Shown in pieces: positions 17,833 to 26,118 of a stretch of 64,000 nucleotides of DNA (positions within the stretch are counted from its first letter, which is position 1; every line of letters starts with the position of its first letter). The translations under genes were made by a program, and so were the position numbers. A model generated the notes under the pieces. It did no database searches and had not been told where the DNA came from. It was given only the letters and a program-made list of their open reading frames with translations. The DNA is taken from NCBI GenBank assembly GCA_021775915.1, contig JAJFGW010000029.1, positions 62,001-126,000 on the forward strand, in the 5' to 3' direction. This stretch comes from Alphaproteobacteria bacterium (lineage in GTDB: Bacteria > Pseudomonadota > Alphaproteobacteria > Micavibrionales > Micavibrionaceae).

Positions 17833-18584
17833 AAATCCTGAATTTGTTGGTCCAATAACTCCAAATCCTCAGGCCGCGATAATCTATGATCCCCGCTTTC
17901 AACCAAGAGCACCTCCCCAAGACTCGCATCAGGTATTGCATTTTTAATACGGTACGCTTTTTGCCAAGGGACATCTGTGTCCTGCATCCCCTGTACCAGA
18001 CGAACGGGAATCGTTAAAGCAATCTCATTATCCAGCAAGCAATGCCGCGCCCCATCATCAATCAGAGCTTTTGTAATACGGTAAGGCTCATCGCTGTAAT
18101 CACTCGGAATATCAACGTAGCCCTGCTTTTCCAGCAAGGCGCGGTGCCCATCATCAAAATGTTCTTCATAAATTTCTCTGGTAAAATCAGGCGCAGCCGC
18201 AATCCCTACGAGCCCCTTAACAAGATCCGGCCTCTCAAGCGCCGCAAGAAGCCCTATCCAGCCGCCCATTGATGAGCCCGCGATAATAACAGGCTCTGCT
18301 ATTACCTGATCTATGATCGCTAGCGTATCGTCTTTCCAGTCTCCGATTGTGCCCTCATTAAACAAACCGTCCGAAGCGCCGTGACCGCTATAATCAAACC
18401 GGATATAGGCCTGCCCGCGGGCCTTGCACTCATTTTCCAAAAATTGCGCTTTTGTACCTTCCATATCGGATCGAAAACCCCCACAAAAAAGGAGTGTAGG
18501 CCGCGCTGCGCCTTCTTTTCCTGCTTCAAGTTTCCTATATGCCAGACGAGGCTTATCGTTGCGCTCAATATATTTTATAGACAT
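17823..18584 (-). CDS. Alpha/beta hydrolase, ABHD10-like
   Basis: 253 residues. Nucleophile elbow GSSMGGW, acid residue in GMQDTDVPW and His in SGDHRLSRPEDL complete a Ser-Asp-His triad. The N-terminal FCGGFRSDMEGTKA and RFDYSGHGASDG match ABHD10-type thioesterase/esterases (protein depalmitoylation or acyl-glucuronide hydrolysis in mammals); the bacterial substrate is unknown. The last codons and the TGA lie inside the palindromic repeat, so the 3' end has been modified by, or tolerates, that element. Divergent from the glycosyltransferase at 18671. Confidence 0.85.
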   Translation of the reverse strand: MSIKYIERNDKPRLAYRKLEAGKEGAARPTLLFCGGFRSDMEGTKAQFLENECKARGQAYIRFDYSGHGASDGLFNEGTIGDWKDDTLAIIDQVIAEPVIIAGSSMGGWIGLLAALERPDLVKGLVGIAAAPDFTREIYEEHFDDGHRALLEKQGYVDIPSDYSDEPYRITKALIDDGARHCLLDNEIALTIPVRLVQGMQDTDVPWQKAYRIKNAIPDASLGEVLLVESGDHRLSRPEDLELLDQQIQDLSS

Positions 18585-18670
18585 GAATCAAACACGCTGT
18601 ATTTCATAGTCAGAACCGCATATAGTGTGGTAAATCTATTGCAGGAACACAAGAAAGAAGTTTTTAAAGA

Positions 18671-19897
18671 ATGAGCAATCAGGTCACAACAGGAAAGACG
18701 CCTGTTATTATGCAGGTTTTACCAAATCTTGGCACGGGCGGAGCCGAACAAGGCTGCGTTGATATTACGGCCGAGCTAACGCAAGCAGGCGCCACGGCGC
18801 TGGTCGTGTCCAATGGCGGCCCGCGTATTCATGATATTGCCCGCGCTGGCGGCACCCATATCCAAATGCCGGTTCATAGCAAGAATCCGCTGGTCATGAT
18901 GCAAAATGTTGGCAAATTAAAAAAACTAATCCAGCAATATAACGTGGATATAGTCCATGCGCGTAGCCGCGCCCCAGCCTGGAGTTGCTTCCGCGCCTGC
19001 AGAGGCACCGCCGCCAAATTCATGACCACGTGCCATGCGCCCTATAATTTTGATAACGGTGCCAAAAAACTCTACAATTCCTCTATTGCGCGCGGGGAAC
19101 GAGTGATTGCTGTTTCCCGTTATCTTGCTGATTATTTACAGGAAAATTACAGACTAAATCACAAACGTGTCAGGGTTATTCACCGCGGCCTTGCTCTGGA
19201 AAAATTTCATCCCACAGCCGTAACACCGGAACGGTTAATCCGGCTGACAAAAGAATGGCGTGTGCCTGATGGCGCCAGCATCATCATGCTACCCGGGCGC
19301 TTAACGCGCTGGAAAGGCTACCATGTTCTGATTGATGCGATTGCAAAGCTGGGGCGCAAAGATATTTTCTGTGTTCTTATTGGCGCCGATCAGGGGAACA
19401 CCGGCTATAGGCTGGAACTGGAAGAAGCCATCCGCGATAACGGACTGGAAGGACATGTCCGCATTACCGACCGTTGTGATGATATGCCTGCTGCCTACAT
19501 GCTGGCAACTGTGGTTATCTCGGCCTCTACGGACCCCGAAGGCTTTGGCCGTGTTCCGATTGAAGCGCAAGCCATGGGACGGCCCATTATAGCCACCGAC
19601 CACGGCGGCGCGCGCGAAACCATTATCCGCGGGGAAACCGGCTGGCTGATTCCGCCCAGCGATGCGCAAGCTTTAAGCCGCGCCATCACAGAAGCCCTTT
19701 CGCTCGACCCGACCCAGCGCGCCATTCTGGCAACAAGAGCCATGGCCCACATCGCCAATAACTTCACCAAAGAAAAAATGGGCGATGAAACCTTGAATGT
19801 CTATGCCGAATTACTGGAAGAAAAGCTCACGGGGACCGGGAAGCTGCACAGAAAAAAACAGCGCAACGCCCTAAACCTGAAAACAGCGGCTGAATGA
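18671..19897 (+). CDS. Glycosyltransferase family 4
   Basis: 408 residues; AAGAAAGAAG lies upstream of the ATG. GT-B fold: N-terminal PNLGTGGAEQGC acceptor loop, PGRLTRWKGYHVLIDA opening the nucleotide-sugar domain, and the EX7E-type donor motif in DPEGFGRVPIEAQAMGRP. It probably transfers a sugar in LPS-core or envelope polysaccharide synthesis; donor and acceptor cannot be read. Its stop overlaps the start of the family-9 transferase by 4 nt (ATGA), so the two likely act in one pathway. Confidence 0.88.
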   Translation: MSNQVTTGKTPVIMQVLPNLGTGGAEQGCVDITAELTQAGATALVVSNGGPRIHDIARAGGTHIQMPVHSKNPLVMMQNVGKLKKLIQQYNVDIVHARSRAPAWSCFRACRGTAAKFMTTCHAPYNFDNGAKKLYNSSIARGERVIAVSRYLADYLQENYRLNHKRVRVIHRGLALEKFHPTAVTPERLIRLTKEWRVPDGASIIMLPGRLTRWKGYHVLIDAIAKLGRKDIFCVLIGADQGNTGYRLELEEAIRDNGLEGHVRITDRCDDMPAAYMLATVVISASTDPEGFGRVPIEAQAMGRPIIATDHGGARETIIRGETGWLIPPSDAQALSRAITEALSLDPTQRAILATRAMAHIANNFTKEKMGDETLNVYAELLEEKLTGTGKLHRKKQRNALNLKTAAE

Positions 19898-20832
19898 ACT
19901 CTTCGCAAAAGATTTTAGTGATTAAGCTCGGCGCCCTGGGTGATTTTGTACAAGCCCTTGGCCCCATGGCAGCCATTGCTCGCCATCATCCGGACGCTGA
20001 TATTACACTTTTAACCACGGAGAATTTTGTTAGCCTCGGCATATCTTGCGGTTATTTCGATCACGTATGGAATGATGAAAAACCGAAACGGTTAAATCTA
20101 AAAGGCTGGGCTTCCTTAAGAAAAAGGCTAAACCAGGGAAAGTTTGATCGTGTTTATGATTTGCAAAATAATAAACGCACAGCTTTATATTTCCGTCTTT
20201 TTAAAAAGAAACCTGAATGGGTTGGCGCGGCTAAAGGCGCTTCGCACAGAAACGATTCTCCGCAGCGAACGGCAGGGCACTCTTTTGATGGCCATATACA
20301 AACCTTAAAGCTGGCCGATATTAACGATGTAACCATTGATAAAATGGACTGGGTCAAAGGCGATATAAATCATTTCGATATACAGAAACCATATATCTTA
20401 CTGGTTCCTGGCTGCGCTCCGGAAAGACCGGAAAAACGATGGGCCGCAAAAAACTTTGGCGCTCTGGCCCGTACGCTTCATGGCTGGGGTTATACTCCGG
20501 TCATTCTCGGCACAAAAAGCGAAGAAGACATTGCCGAAACAATCTGTAAAATATTTCCCGAAAGCATTAATTTAACCGGAAAAACGGCTTTATCCGATAT
20601 TATACTACTGGCAAGGCACGCTGCCACCGCCATTGGCAATGACACCGGCCCCATGCATTTAATTGCGCAAACAAGCTGCCCGAGCTATGTACTATTTTCG
20701 CGCCATAGCGATCCGGTTAAACACGCCCCCAAAGGAGAGAGCGTTCTTACAATCAGAATGGATGAAATAAACGATATAAGCCTGGATAAGGTTATAAGCA
20801 CTCTCAGCGTACACGACTTTAGAGCGGCTTAA
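19894..20832 (+). CDS. Glycosyltransferase family 9 (heptosyltransferase-like)
   Basis: 312 residues. N-terminal IKLGALGDFVQALG and C-terminal GNDTGPMHLIAQTSCP are hallmarks of ADP-heptose:LPS heptosyltransferases. VPGCAPERPEKRW gives the conserved mid-region. It probably adds heptose, or a related sugar, to lipid A/Kdo core, in line with the LPS-transport genes nearby. Translationally coupled to the family-4 enzyme. Its 3' end overlaps the convergent regulator gene by 4 nt. Confidence 0.88.
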   Translation: MNSSQKILVIKLGALGDFVQALGPMAAIARHHPDADITLLTTENFVSLGISCGYFDHVWNDEKPKRLNLKGWASLRKRLNQGKFDRVYDLQNNKRTALYFRLFKKKPEWVGAAKGASHRNDSPQRTAGHSFDGHIQTLKLADINDVTIDKMDWVKGDINHFDIQKPYILLVPGCAPERPEKRWAAKNFGALARTLHGWGYTPVILGTKSEEDIAETICKIFPESINLTGKTALSDIILLARHAATAIGNDTGPMHLIAQTSCPSYVLFSRHSDPVKHAPKGESVLTIRMDEINDISLDKVISTLSVHDFRAA

Positions 20833-21131
20833 GAATTTTCCGGGCAACAAATATCATAAAGCGTACATAAAATGGCCTCGGTAGATTTGTCATTCATTGA
20901 ATAATATATTGTCTGGGCATCACGGCGTGTACCGACCAGCCCATCGCGCCGCAAACGGGCAAGGTGCTGTGATAAGGCAGATTGGCTGAGACCTATAATG
21001 TGCTCTAATTCGCCAACGCTTTTCTCACCTTTATAGAGCGTACACATGATCATCAGGCGGCGCTCATTTGACAGGGCTTTTAAAAGCCTGGTCGCCATCC
21101 CTATATTTTGTTCAACCTTATTAACGTCCAT
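20829..21131 (-). CDS. ArsR-family regulator, SqrR/BigR-like
   Basis: 100 residues. Winged helix with SQSALSQHLARLRRDGL and wing TRRDAQTIYYS. Cysteines lie in IMCTLYKGEKSVGEL (helix 2) and in LYDICCPENS (C-terminal helix), the two places of the redox/persulfide-sensing pair of SqrR, BigR and YgaV. Persulfide sensing is therefore a fair inference. No sulfide oxidation gene is in the window. Converges on the GT9 gene with a 4-nt overlap. Confidence 0.85.
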   Translation of the reverse strand: MDVNKVEQNIGMATRLLKALSNERRLMIMCTLYKGEKSVGELEHIIGLSQSALSQHLARLRRDGLVGTRRDAQTIYYSMNDKSTEAILCTLYDICCPENS

Positions 21132-21324
21132 ATTATAAATACTGCAAATTAACGTTTAACTATATTTTTTCCCCTTATACATTGGGGAGATACTCTTAAA
21201 TTAAGCAGTCTGTAAATTAATAATTCTTTATATACTTTAGTTCAGAACCCTAATCTGATCAGGGCTTTTGTCAAGCGAAAATGAGAACGGTTTTCATATA
21301 CTCTTGTGTGTATATATTACATGT
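21132..21324. other. Intergenic, AT-rich, weak hairpin
   Basis: About 190 bases between the SqrR-like gene and the SDR. It contains a weak hairpin (CCCTAA/TCAGGG at 21249-21265) followed by CTTTT, a poor terminator candidate, and runs of A/T likely to hold the regulator's promoter. Nothing else is recognisable. Confidence 0.25.
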
Positions 21325-22110
21325 CTACGATTTTTCCGGCAATTTTGAAAATATTCCTAAAGACAAGACATGCGGCAACATGCCAAAAAATCCTGCCAAA
21401 AGATACGTTTGCCATGGAAAAGCAATCCGGCCTGCATTTTTTTCAAGGCCACTTGCGATAATAGAGGCCGCTTTATCAACCCCCATCAAAAAGGGCATTT
21501 TATAATCATTCACGTCTGTCATTGGCGTTTTAATAAAGCCGGGACAAACTACATTTATCTTAACACCCTTAACAACCATACTGCCCCTCAAAGCTTCGCC
21601 ATAAAGCCGAAGAGCACCTTTAGAAGCGCTATAAGCCGGAGCACCGGGCCAGCCGCTAAAAGAGGCCAACGAGCTCACCAACGCCACCTGCCCCCTCTTA
21701 CGGAGAACCATGCACGGCAACACCGGCTCGATTGTGTTCAAAACACCGATCAGGTTAATGTCAAATATCTTCCGTGCCTGCGCAACGGTTTCGCCCTCAT
21801 CATTCCCCCTCTCATCACTGCCACCCGTACCGCCGGAAATACCGGCATTGGCAATGACAAGGTCAAGCGGCTGGCGCTGATCAAGGTCCTCAATCCAGCT
21901 TTGCATGGCGGCCTGATCTGTTACATCAATGATTTTTTCCTCGATGTCTGCGCCTGTTTCCCGGCAGGCTCGCGCAACATCACCAAGCCGCACTTCATTA
22001 CGCCCGGCAAGCGCCAAAAAGACACCCTTCCCGGCGTAATACTCCGCTAAGGCAGCACCAATACCGCTTGAAGCGCCAGTAATGAGTATGTTTTTAGGGG
22101 AGGTAATCAT
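21325..22110 (-). CDS. SDR family oxidoreductase with hydrophobic C-terminal tail
   Basis: 261 residues. TGASSGIGAAL nucleotide motif, NAGISGG, the Ser of SSLASFSG, and YSASK, all intact. Residues ~235-258 (WQTYLLAGFFGMLPHVLSL) form a hydrophobic stretch that may anchor it to the membrane, as in DHRS7/17beta-HSD-like SDRs acting on lipids. Its ATG overlaps the stop of the CMP-kinase-like gene by 4 nt. Substrate unknown. Confidence 0.85.
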   Translation of the reverse strand: MITSPKNILITGASSGIGAALAEYYAGKGVFLALAGRNEVRLGDVARACRETGADIEEKIIDVTDQAAMQSWIEDLDQRQPLDLVIANAGISGGTGGSDERGNDEGETVAQARKIFDINLIGVLNTIEPVLPCMVLRKRGQVALVSSLASFSGWPGAPAYSASKGALRLYGEALRGSMVVKGVKINVVCPGFIKTPMTDVNDYKMPFLMGVDKAASIIASGLEKNAGRIAFPWQTYLLAGFFGMLPHVLSLGIFSKLPEKS

Positions 22111-22685
22111 GCCGCCTGAGTAAGGCGCTCTTTATAAAGCGCAAAAGCCGCATCAAATGCAGAGAGTACGTCTTCCTGCGTTTTGTGGGATGTATTAATA
22201 ACCAGATCAAAATTAGAATCATCGCTAATATCGACATGATAAAGCGCCTGATAACGATGAATTTCGCTCTTTTTACGGCGCTCCACCTCCTTAATGGCGT
22301 CCTGCTGCCCCATTTTTTCTTCAACACCGCGCTCGGTATCTCTAAAAATACGCTCGGCAGCAACATCAGGGTCAACAGCCAAACGAATTTTCAAGGCATT
22401 TGCCAAAAAATGCCACGCCATCCGCGAATCAAGCACCAGATGCTCTTTCTTTTTGTTCAGAGACTTAATGTAGTCATCAACTTCACGATCAAGCTCTTCT
22501 TGCGTTTCGGCAAGCTCGTTAAGCGCAGTCACCGAAATACCCTTTTGACGCGCCAGTTCCCGGAACATATTCCCGGTCGTAATAAGCTCATACCCAATGC
22601 GCGCAGAAACATTACGGGCAAAAGAAGTCTTGCCGCTGCCCGGATCGCCGGTAATCGTAATACGATGATACGTTGTTTCAGTCAT
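22107..22685 (-). CDS. Cytidylate-kinase-like P-loop kinase
   Basis: 192 residues. Walker A is GDPGSGKTSFA; a lid-like DTERGVEEK segment and the RMAWHF region follow. The short length and order resemble the archaeal-type CMP kinase group (AAA_33/Cmk-like) rather than the ~225-residue bacterial Cmk. It may phosphorylate (d)CMP or another small substrate. It follows rsmA on the same strand by 30 nt and is coupled to the SDR downstream. Confidence 0.7.
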   Translation of the reverse strand: MTETTYHRITITGDPGSGKTSFARNVSARIGYELITTGNMFRELARQKGISVTALNELAETQEELDREVDDYIKSLNKKKEHLVLDSRMAWHFLANALKIRLAVDPDVAAERIFRDTERGVEEKMGQQDAIKEVERRKKSEIHRYQALYHVDISDDSNFDLVINTSHKTQEDVLSAFDAAFALYKERLTQAA

Positions 22686-22715
22686 GCTTTGTTATAAGGG
22701 GCGGTTTTTAACGGG

Positions 22716-23558
22716 TCAAGCACTCTGCTTGGCAAGGTCTACAAACTTCCCAACCGGGAGATTTTCAGCGCGTAAATGTGAGTCAATACCACACCCTTCA
22801 AAAAATGCCGCGTAGCCTTTCAGGCTGGAGCGCAACATTTTCCGCCGCTGCCCAAAAGCGGCCGCTGTTACGGCTTCGATGGCAGAAAACTCCGGGGCGT
22901 CCGGTAGCAAAGTTTTCGGACTAAACCGCACAATACTGGACTTAACTTTCGGCGGCGGGGTAAAGGCCTGCGGCGGCAGAGAGAACAAACTCTCAACATC
23001 GCAAAGCCACTGCGCCAATACAGAAAGCCGTCCATAGGTTTTTGCATCAGGCCTACCCACGATCCGGTCGGCGACCTCACGCTGGAACATCAGGATCATA
23101 GTTTTAAAAGCGCTCTCATTGTCCCTGATTTGCCGCAGCCAGCCTATAAGAAGAGGCGTCGCGATATTATAAGGCAAATTAGCAACGATGACCCGCTCTC
23201 CTGTCGGCGCTAAAGTAAGAAGATCAGCGTCCAGCGCATCACCCTGAACGATTTGCAACCGTCCGGCCGCAAACTCTTCCAGCTCCTGCAATGCGTTTAC
23301 TGCTCTGGGGTCAAATTCAATGGCAATTACTTTTTTCGCGCCTGCTTTTAACAAACTGCGCGTTAAACCGCCGGGGCCGGGGCCAATTTCAAAAACAGTC
23401 ACGCCGGTAAGGTCACCGGCCGCACGGGCAATTTTATCGGTAATATTCAGATCAAGGAGAAAGTTTTGTCCCAGCTTCTTTTCGGCGCGCAACTCATAAC
23501 GGGAGATAACCTCACGAAGAGGGGGAAGTGAATTCCAGTCTGCAGGCAGATCAGACAC
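22716..23558 (-). CDS. rsmA: 16S rRNA A1518/A1519 dimethyltransferase
   Basis: Start set at the GTG at 23558, which overlaps the surA stop by 8 nt; a longer frame to 23693 would lie wholly inside surA. About 280 residues. SAM site FEIGPGPGGLTR, then QGDALD and the NLPYNIATPLL motif that binds adenine. It dimethylates two adenines of the 3' hairpin of 16S rRNA during 30S maturation. surA-rsmA adjacency is conserved in many proteobacteria, but pdxA, usually between them, is absent here. Confidence 0.95.
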   Translation of the reverse strand: MSDLPADWNSLPPLREVISRYELRAEKKLGQNFLLDLNITDKIARAAGDLTGVTVFEIGPGPGGLTRSLLKAGAKKVIAIEFDPRAVNALQELEEFAAGRLQIVQGDALDADLLTLAPTGERVIVANLPYNIATPLLIGWLRQIRDNESAFKTMILMFQREVADRIVGRPDAKTYGRLSVLAQWLCDVESLFSLPPQAFTPPPKVKSSIVRFSPKTLLPDAPEFSAIEAVTAAAFGQRRKMLRSSLKGYAAFFEGCGIDSHLRAENLPVGKFVDLAKQSA

Positions 23559-24501
23559 GGTGCTCAATAAACGCCTCGGTTTTAAGATTGAGCAAATAGC
23601 GGCGTTGCAGGCGGTCCAGACGCTCCATGCCCAAACGGTGCATAATCTCGTCTCGCGAAGGGATCGTTTCTTCGGTAATGATCCTTTTGCCACTCAAATG
23701 TAAAATATGGAATCCAGCCAAAGAGCGCACAGGCTTACTCAATTCACCTTCATTCATCTTTGCCAGCATCTCATCCAAAGCTTCAGCCAGCTGCCCTTCT
23801 TGTACCCAGCCCAAATCACCACCTTTGGAAGCCCCGGCAGCTTGCGAAAACTGTCCGGCAAGGCGCGGAAAAGGCACTTTCCCTTCAACAAGCTGCTTAA
23901 CAAGCCTATCAGAAAGTCTTTTTATATCGCCTTCTTCCGATGGCTTTTCAACCGGCAGGAATATCTCTGAAACCCTGTACTCACTTTTACCTTTGTTTTC
24001 TTCAAGTCGCTCAATAACAGAATCAACTTCATTATCAGCAATAGACACCTGCGAGCGCAGTTTTTTCTGAACAACACGGGACCAGGCAATTTGCGAGCGA
24101 ATCTGATCCTCCAGTGTTTTCACCGGAATACCCTCTTTTCTTAAAACTGACCGGAATTGCTCTGCTGAAAAATTATTTTGCCCGGCAATAGCCCCGAACC
24201 CTTTAATAATTTCTGCCTGCGGAATTTCTATTTCAAGACGATTTGCTTCCTGAATTTTAAGCTTTTCATCAATGAGCACGCCTATAATTTGCGGCACCAA
24301 GCGTTCACGAATTTCTTTGTTATTCGGCAACCCTGAGGACACAGCCACCAATTTAAGGCGCGCGGCCACATCGGAGTTAGACACGGCCTCCTCATTCACA
24401 ACAGCAGCAATAGTTTCCGTACGCGATGACTGCGCCGCCACCGGCTGCACAGTCAGCACAAAAACCATAGATAAAATCAAAGACCATATAAAAAATCGCA
24501 T
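23551..24501 (-). CDS. surA: SurA-like periplasmic peptidyl-prolyl isomerase
   Basis: 316 residues from the ATG at 24501, chosen because it gives a clean signal peptide (MRFFIWSLILSMVF... QPVAA); ATG 24513 and GTG 24537 are alternatives. A SurA-type N-terminal chaperone domain (AAVVNEEAVSNSDVAARL) is followed by one parvulin domain (residues ~175-275, with GGDLGWVQEGQL and FHILHLSGKR). E. coli SurA has two parvulin domains, so this is the short form. It escorts outer-membrane proteins through the periplasm. Confidence 0.87.
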   Translation of the reverse strand: MRFFIWSLILSMVFVLTVQPVAAQSSRTETIAAVVNEEAVSNSDVAARLKLVAVSSGLPNNKEIRERLVPQIIGVLIDEKLKIQEANRLEIEIPQAEIIKGFGAIAGQNNFSAEQFRSVLRKEGIPVKTLEDQIRSQIAWSRVVQKKLRSQVSIADNEVDSVIERLEENKGKSEYRVSEIFLPVEKPSEEGDIKRLSDRLVKQLVEGKVPFPRLAGQFSQAAGASKGGDLGWVQEGQLAEALDEMLAKMNEGELSKPVRSLAGFHILHLSGKRIITEETIPSRDEIMHRLGMERLDRLQRRYLLNLKTEAFIEHRV

Positions 24502-24582
24502 GAGTAACCACATACAAAATTTAACGCCGCTATGCACGCTTTTTATTATAAAACCTACTACCGGGGCCGTATTTTCCGTATT

Positions 24583-26037
24583 TTATTTGTTTTTCTTCTC
24601 TTTCCGTCTTTGCACCGAAGAGGGAATACGCATCGCTTCGCGGTATTTGGCGACAGTACGGCGCGCAATATCAATCTCTTCTTTTTGCAGGAATTCGACG
24701 ATTTTATCATCGGACAGGACTTTGGCCGGGTCTTCAGCATCAATCAGGTTTTTGATCTTTGCCTTCACCGCTTCGGCAGAATGCGCATCTTCGCCCGTTC
24801 CCAACGCCGTTGAAAAGAAATATTTCAGCTCAAAAATACCGCGAGGCGTACCAATATATTTATTATTGGTCACGCGCGATACCGTGCTCTCATGCATATC
24901 AATGCGCACGGCTATATCCTTTAAAGTCAGCGGCCTTAAAAATTCGATACCGTAAAGAAAGAACGGTTCCTGCTCCTCAATAATTTCCCCGGCAACTTTG
25001 AGAATGGTTTTAGCGCGCTGATCCATAGCCTTAACCAGCCAGTTAGCATTTTGTAACTGCTCATTAAGATAGCTTTTGTCTTTCTTGTCTTTGGCAGCTT
25101 GCGCGACCTCCGTATAATAAGTATTATTCACCAGCACTTTCGGCAAAGTCTCGCTATTAAGTTCAACCCGCCAGCCGCCGCCCATATTTTTCGGCAGGCG
25201 CTTCATCAGCACATCGGGGATAGCCGTCTGCACAACCAGATGATCAAACTCACCGGCGGGCTTGGGATTAAGCTCACGGATTTCAGCAACCATGTCCTGC
25301 AAATAAGTTTCATTAACACCGCACAGTGACGCCAATTTTTCATGGTCATGCGCCGCCAGAAGATCAAGGTGCTCCATAAACTTTTGCATCGGCGCATCGA
25401 GCCGCCCCTGCTCTTCCAGTTGCAGCGCCAGACATTCGTTCAGATCTTTTGCAAATATCCCGGTCGGATCAAAGCCTTTCATAGTGCGTAATAACTTTTC
25501 AATACGCGCAGGCTTACAGGCCAGCAGCTCGGTCAACTCTTCTTGTCCTTCACGCAAATAACCGCTCTCATCCAGACGATCAATCAACATCGCCCCGATC
25601 ATACGGTCGCGTGGATCGGAAAAACTGACATGGAGCTGCTCTCCTAAATGTTCGCGCAATGTCACCTCTCGACTCATACGATTTTCAAAGCTCTGCTCCG
25701 CACTGTCAAAATTCGTATTACCACCCGCGCCGACATTGGCCATATTAGAGCCAGGATCAAAATCAGAGGCCGTATTATTGGCGGATTCATTACCCGTCCA
25801 AACATCATCGAAATTCCCTTCGAGAGAATCCGTTTCTTCTTTTTTAGCTTGCTCTTCATTTTCCGGCTGCTCGGACTCGTCTTTTTCCAGCAGAGGGTTT
25901 TGCGCCAGCTCTTCTTCAACAAACTCGGACAGTTCCATATTACTGAATTGCAGCAGCTTAATTGCCTGCTGCAATTGCGGCGTCATCACAAGGTTCTGTG
26001 ACTGTCCCATATTGAGTTTTTGTGAAATACCGCTCAT
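24583..26037 (-). CDS. rpoN: RNA polymerase sigma-54 factor
   Basis: 484 residues from the ATG at 26037. Region I is MTPQLQQAIKLLQ with NPLLE; the acidic linker follows; the C-terminal RpoN box is RRTVAKYREAM (canonical ARRTVAKYRE). Region III has STVSRVTNNKYIGTPRG. It directs enhancer-dependent transcription. No Shine-Dalgarno precedes the ATG; instead an extended -10 (TGGTATAAT) ends 6 nt before it. It sits downstream of the lpt block, as in many proteobacteria, but hpf and ptsN do not follow. Confidence 0.96.
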   Translation of the reverse strand: MSGISQKLNMGQSQNLVMTPQLQQAIKLLQFSNMELSEFVEEELAQNPLLEKDESEQPENEEQAKKEETDSLEGNFDDVWTGNESANNTASDFDPGSNMANVGAGGNTNFDSAEQSFENRMSREVTLREHLGEQLHVSFSDPRDRMIGAMLIDRLDESGYLREGQEELTELLACKPARIEKLLRTMKGFDPTGIFAKDLNECLALQLEEQGRLDAPMQKFMEHLDLLAAHDHEKLASLCGVNETYLQDMVAEIRELNPKPAGEFDHLVVQTAIPDVLMKRLPKNMGGGWRVELNSETLPKVLVNNTYYTEVAQAAKDKKDKSYLNEQLQNANWLVKAMDQRAKTILKVAGEIIEEQEPFFLYGIEFLRPLTLKDIAVRIDMHESTVSRVTNNKYIGTPRGIFELKYFFSTALGTGEDAHSAEAVKAKIKNLIDAEDPAKVLSDDKIVEFLQKEEIDIARRTVAKYREAMRIPSSVQRRKEKKNK

Positions 26038-26043
26038 GCAATT

Positions 26044-26052
26044 ATTATACCA
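26044..26052 (-). promoter_or_regulatory. Extended -10 promoter for a possibly leaderless rpoN mRNA
   Basis: On the minus strand TGGTATAAT is a perfect TGn-TATAAT. With 6 nt between the hexamer and the ATG at 26037, transcription would begin on or next to the A of the start codon. No ribosome site is visible, which fits leaderless translation. Confidence 0.45.
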
Positions 26053-26118
26053 CGAGTACACGGCTTTCGCAGAGAGAATCCTTCCCCCTCAATACATCCG
26101 TCTGGTATTTTGCCCTGC

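Noticed and set aside
21370-22050. 226-codon plus-strand frame opposite the SDR
   Set aside because: Fully antisense to a gene with intact SDR motifs; composition is atypical for a protein.
24272-24955. 227-codon plus-strand frame spanning surA and rpoN ends
   Set aside because: Antisense to two well-supported genes, Ser/Arg/Cys-rich, no ribosome site worth noting.
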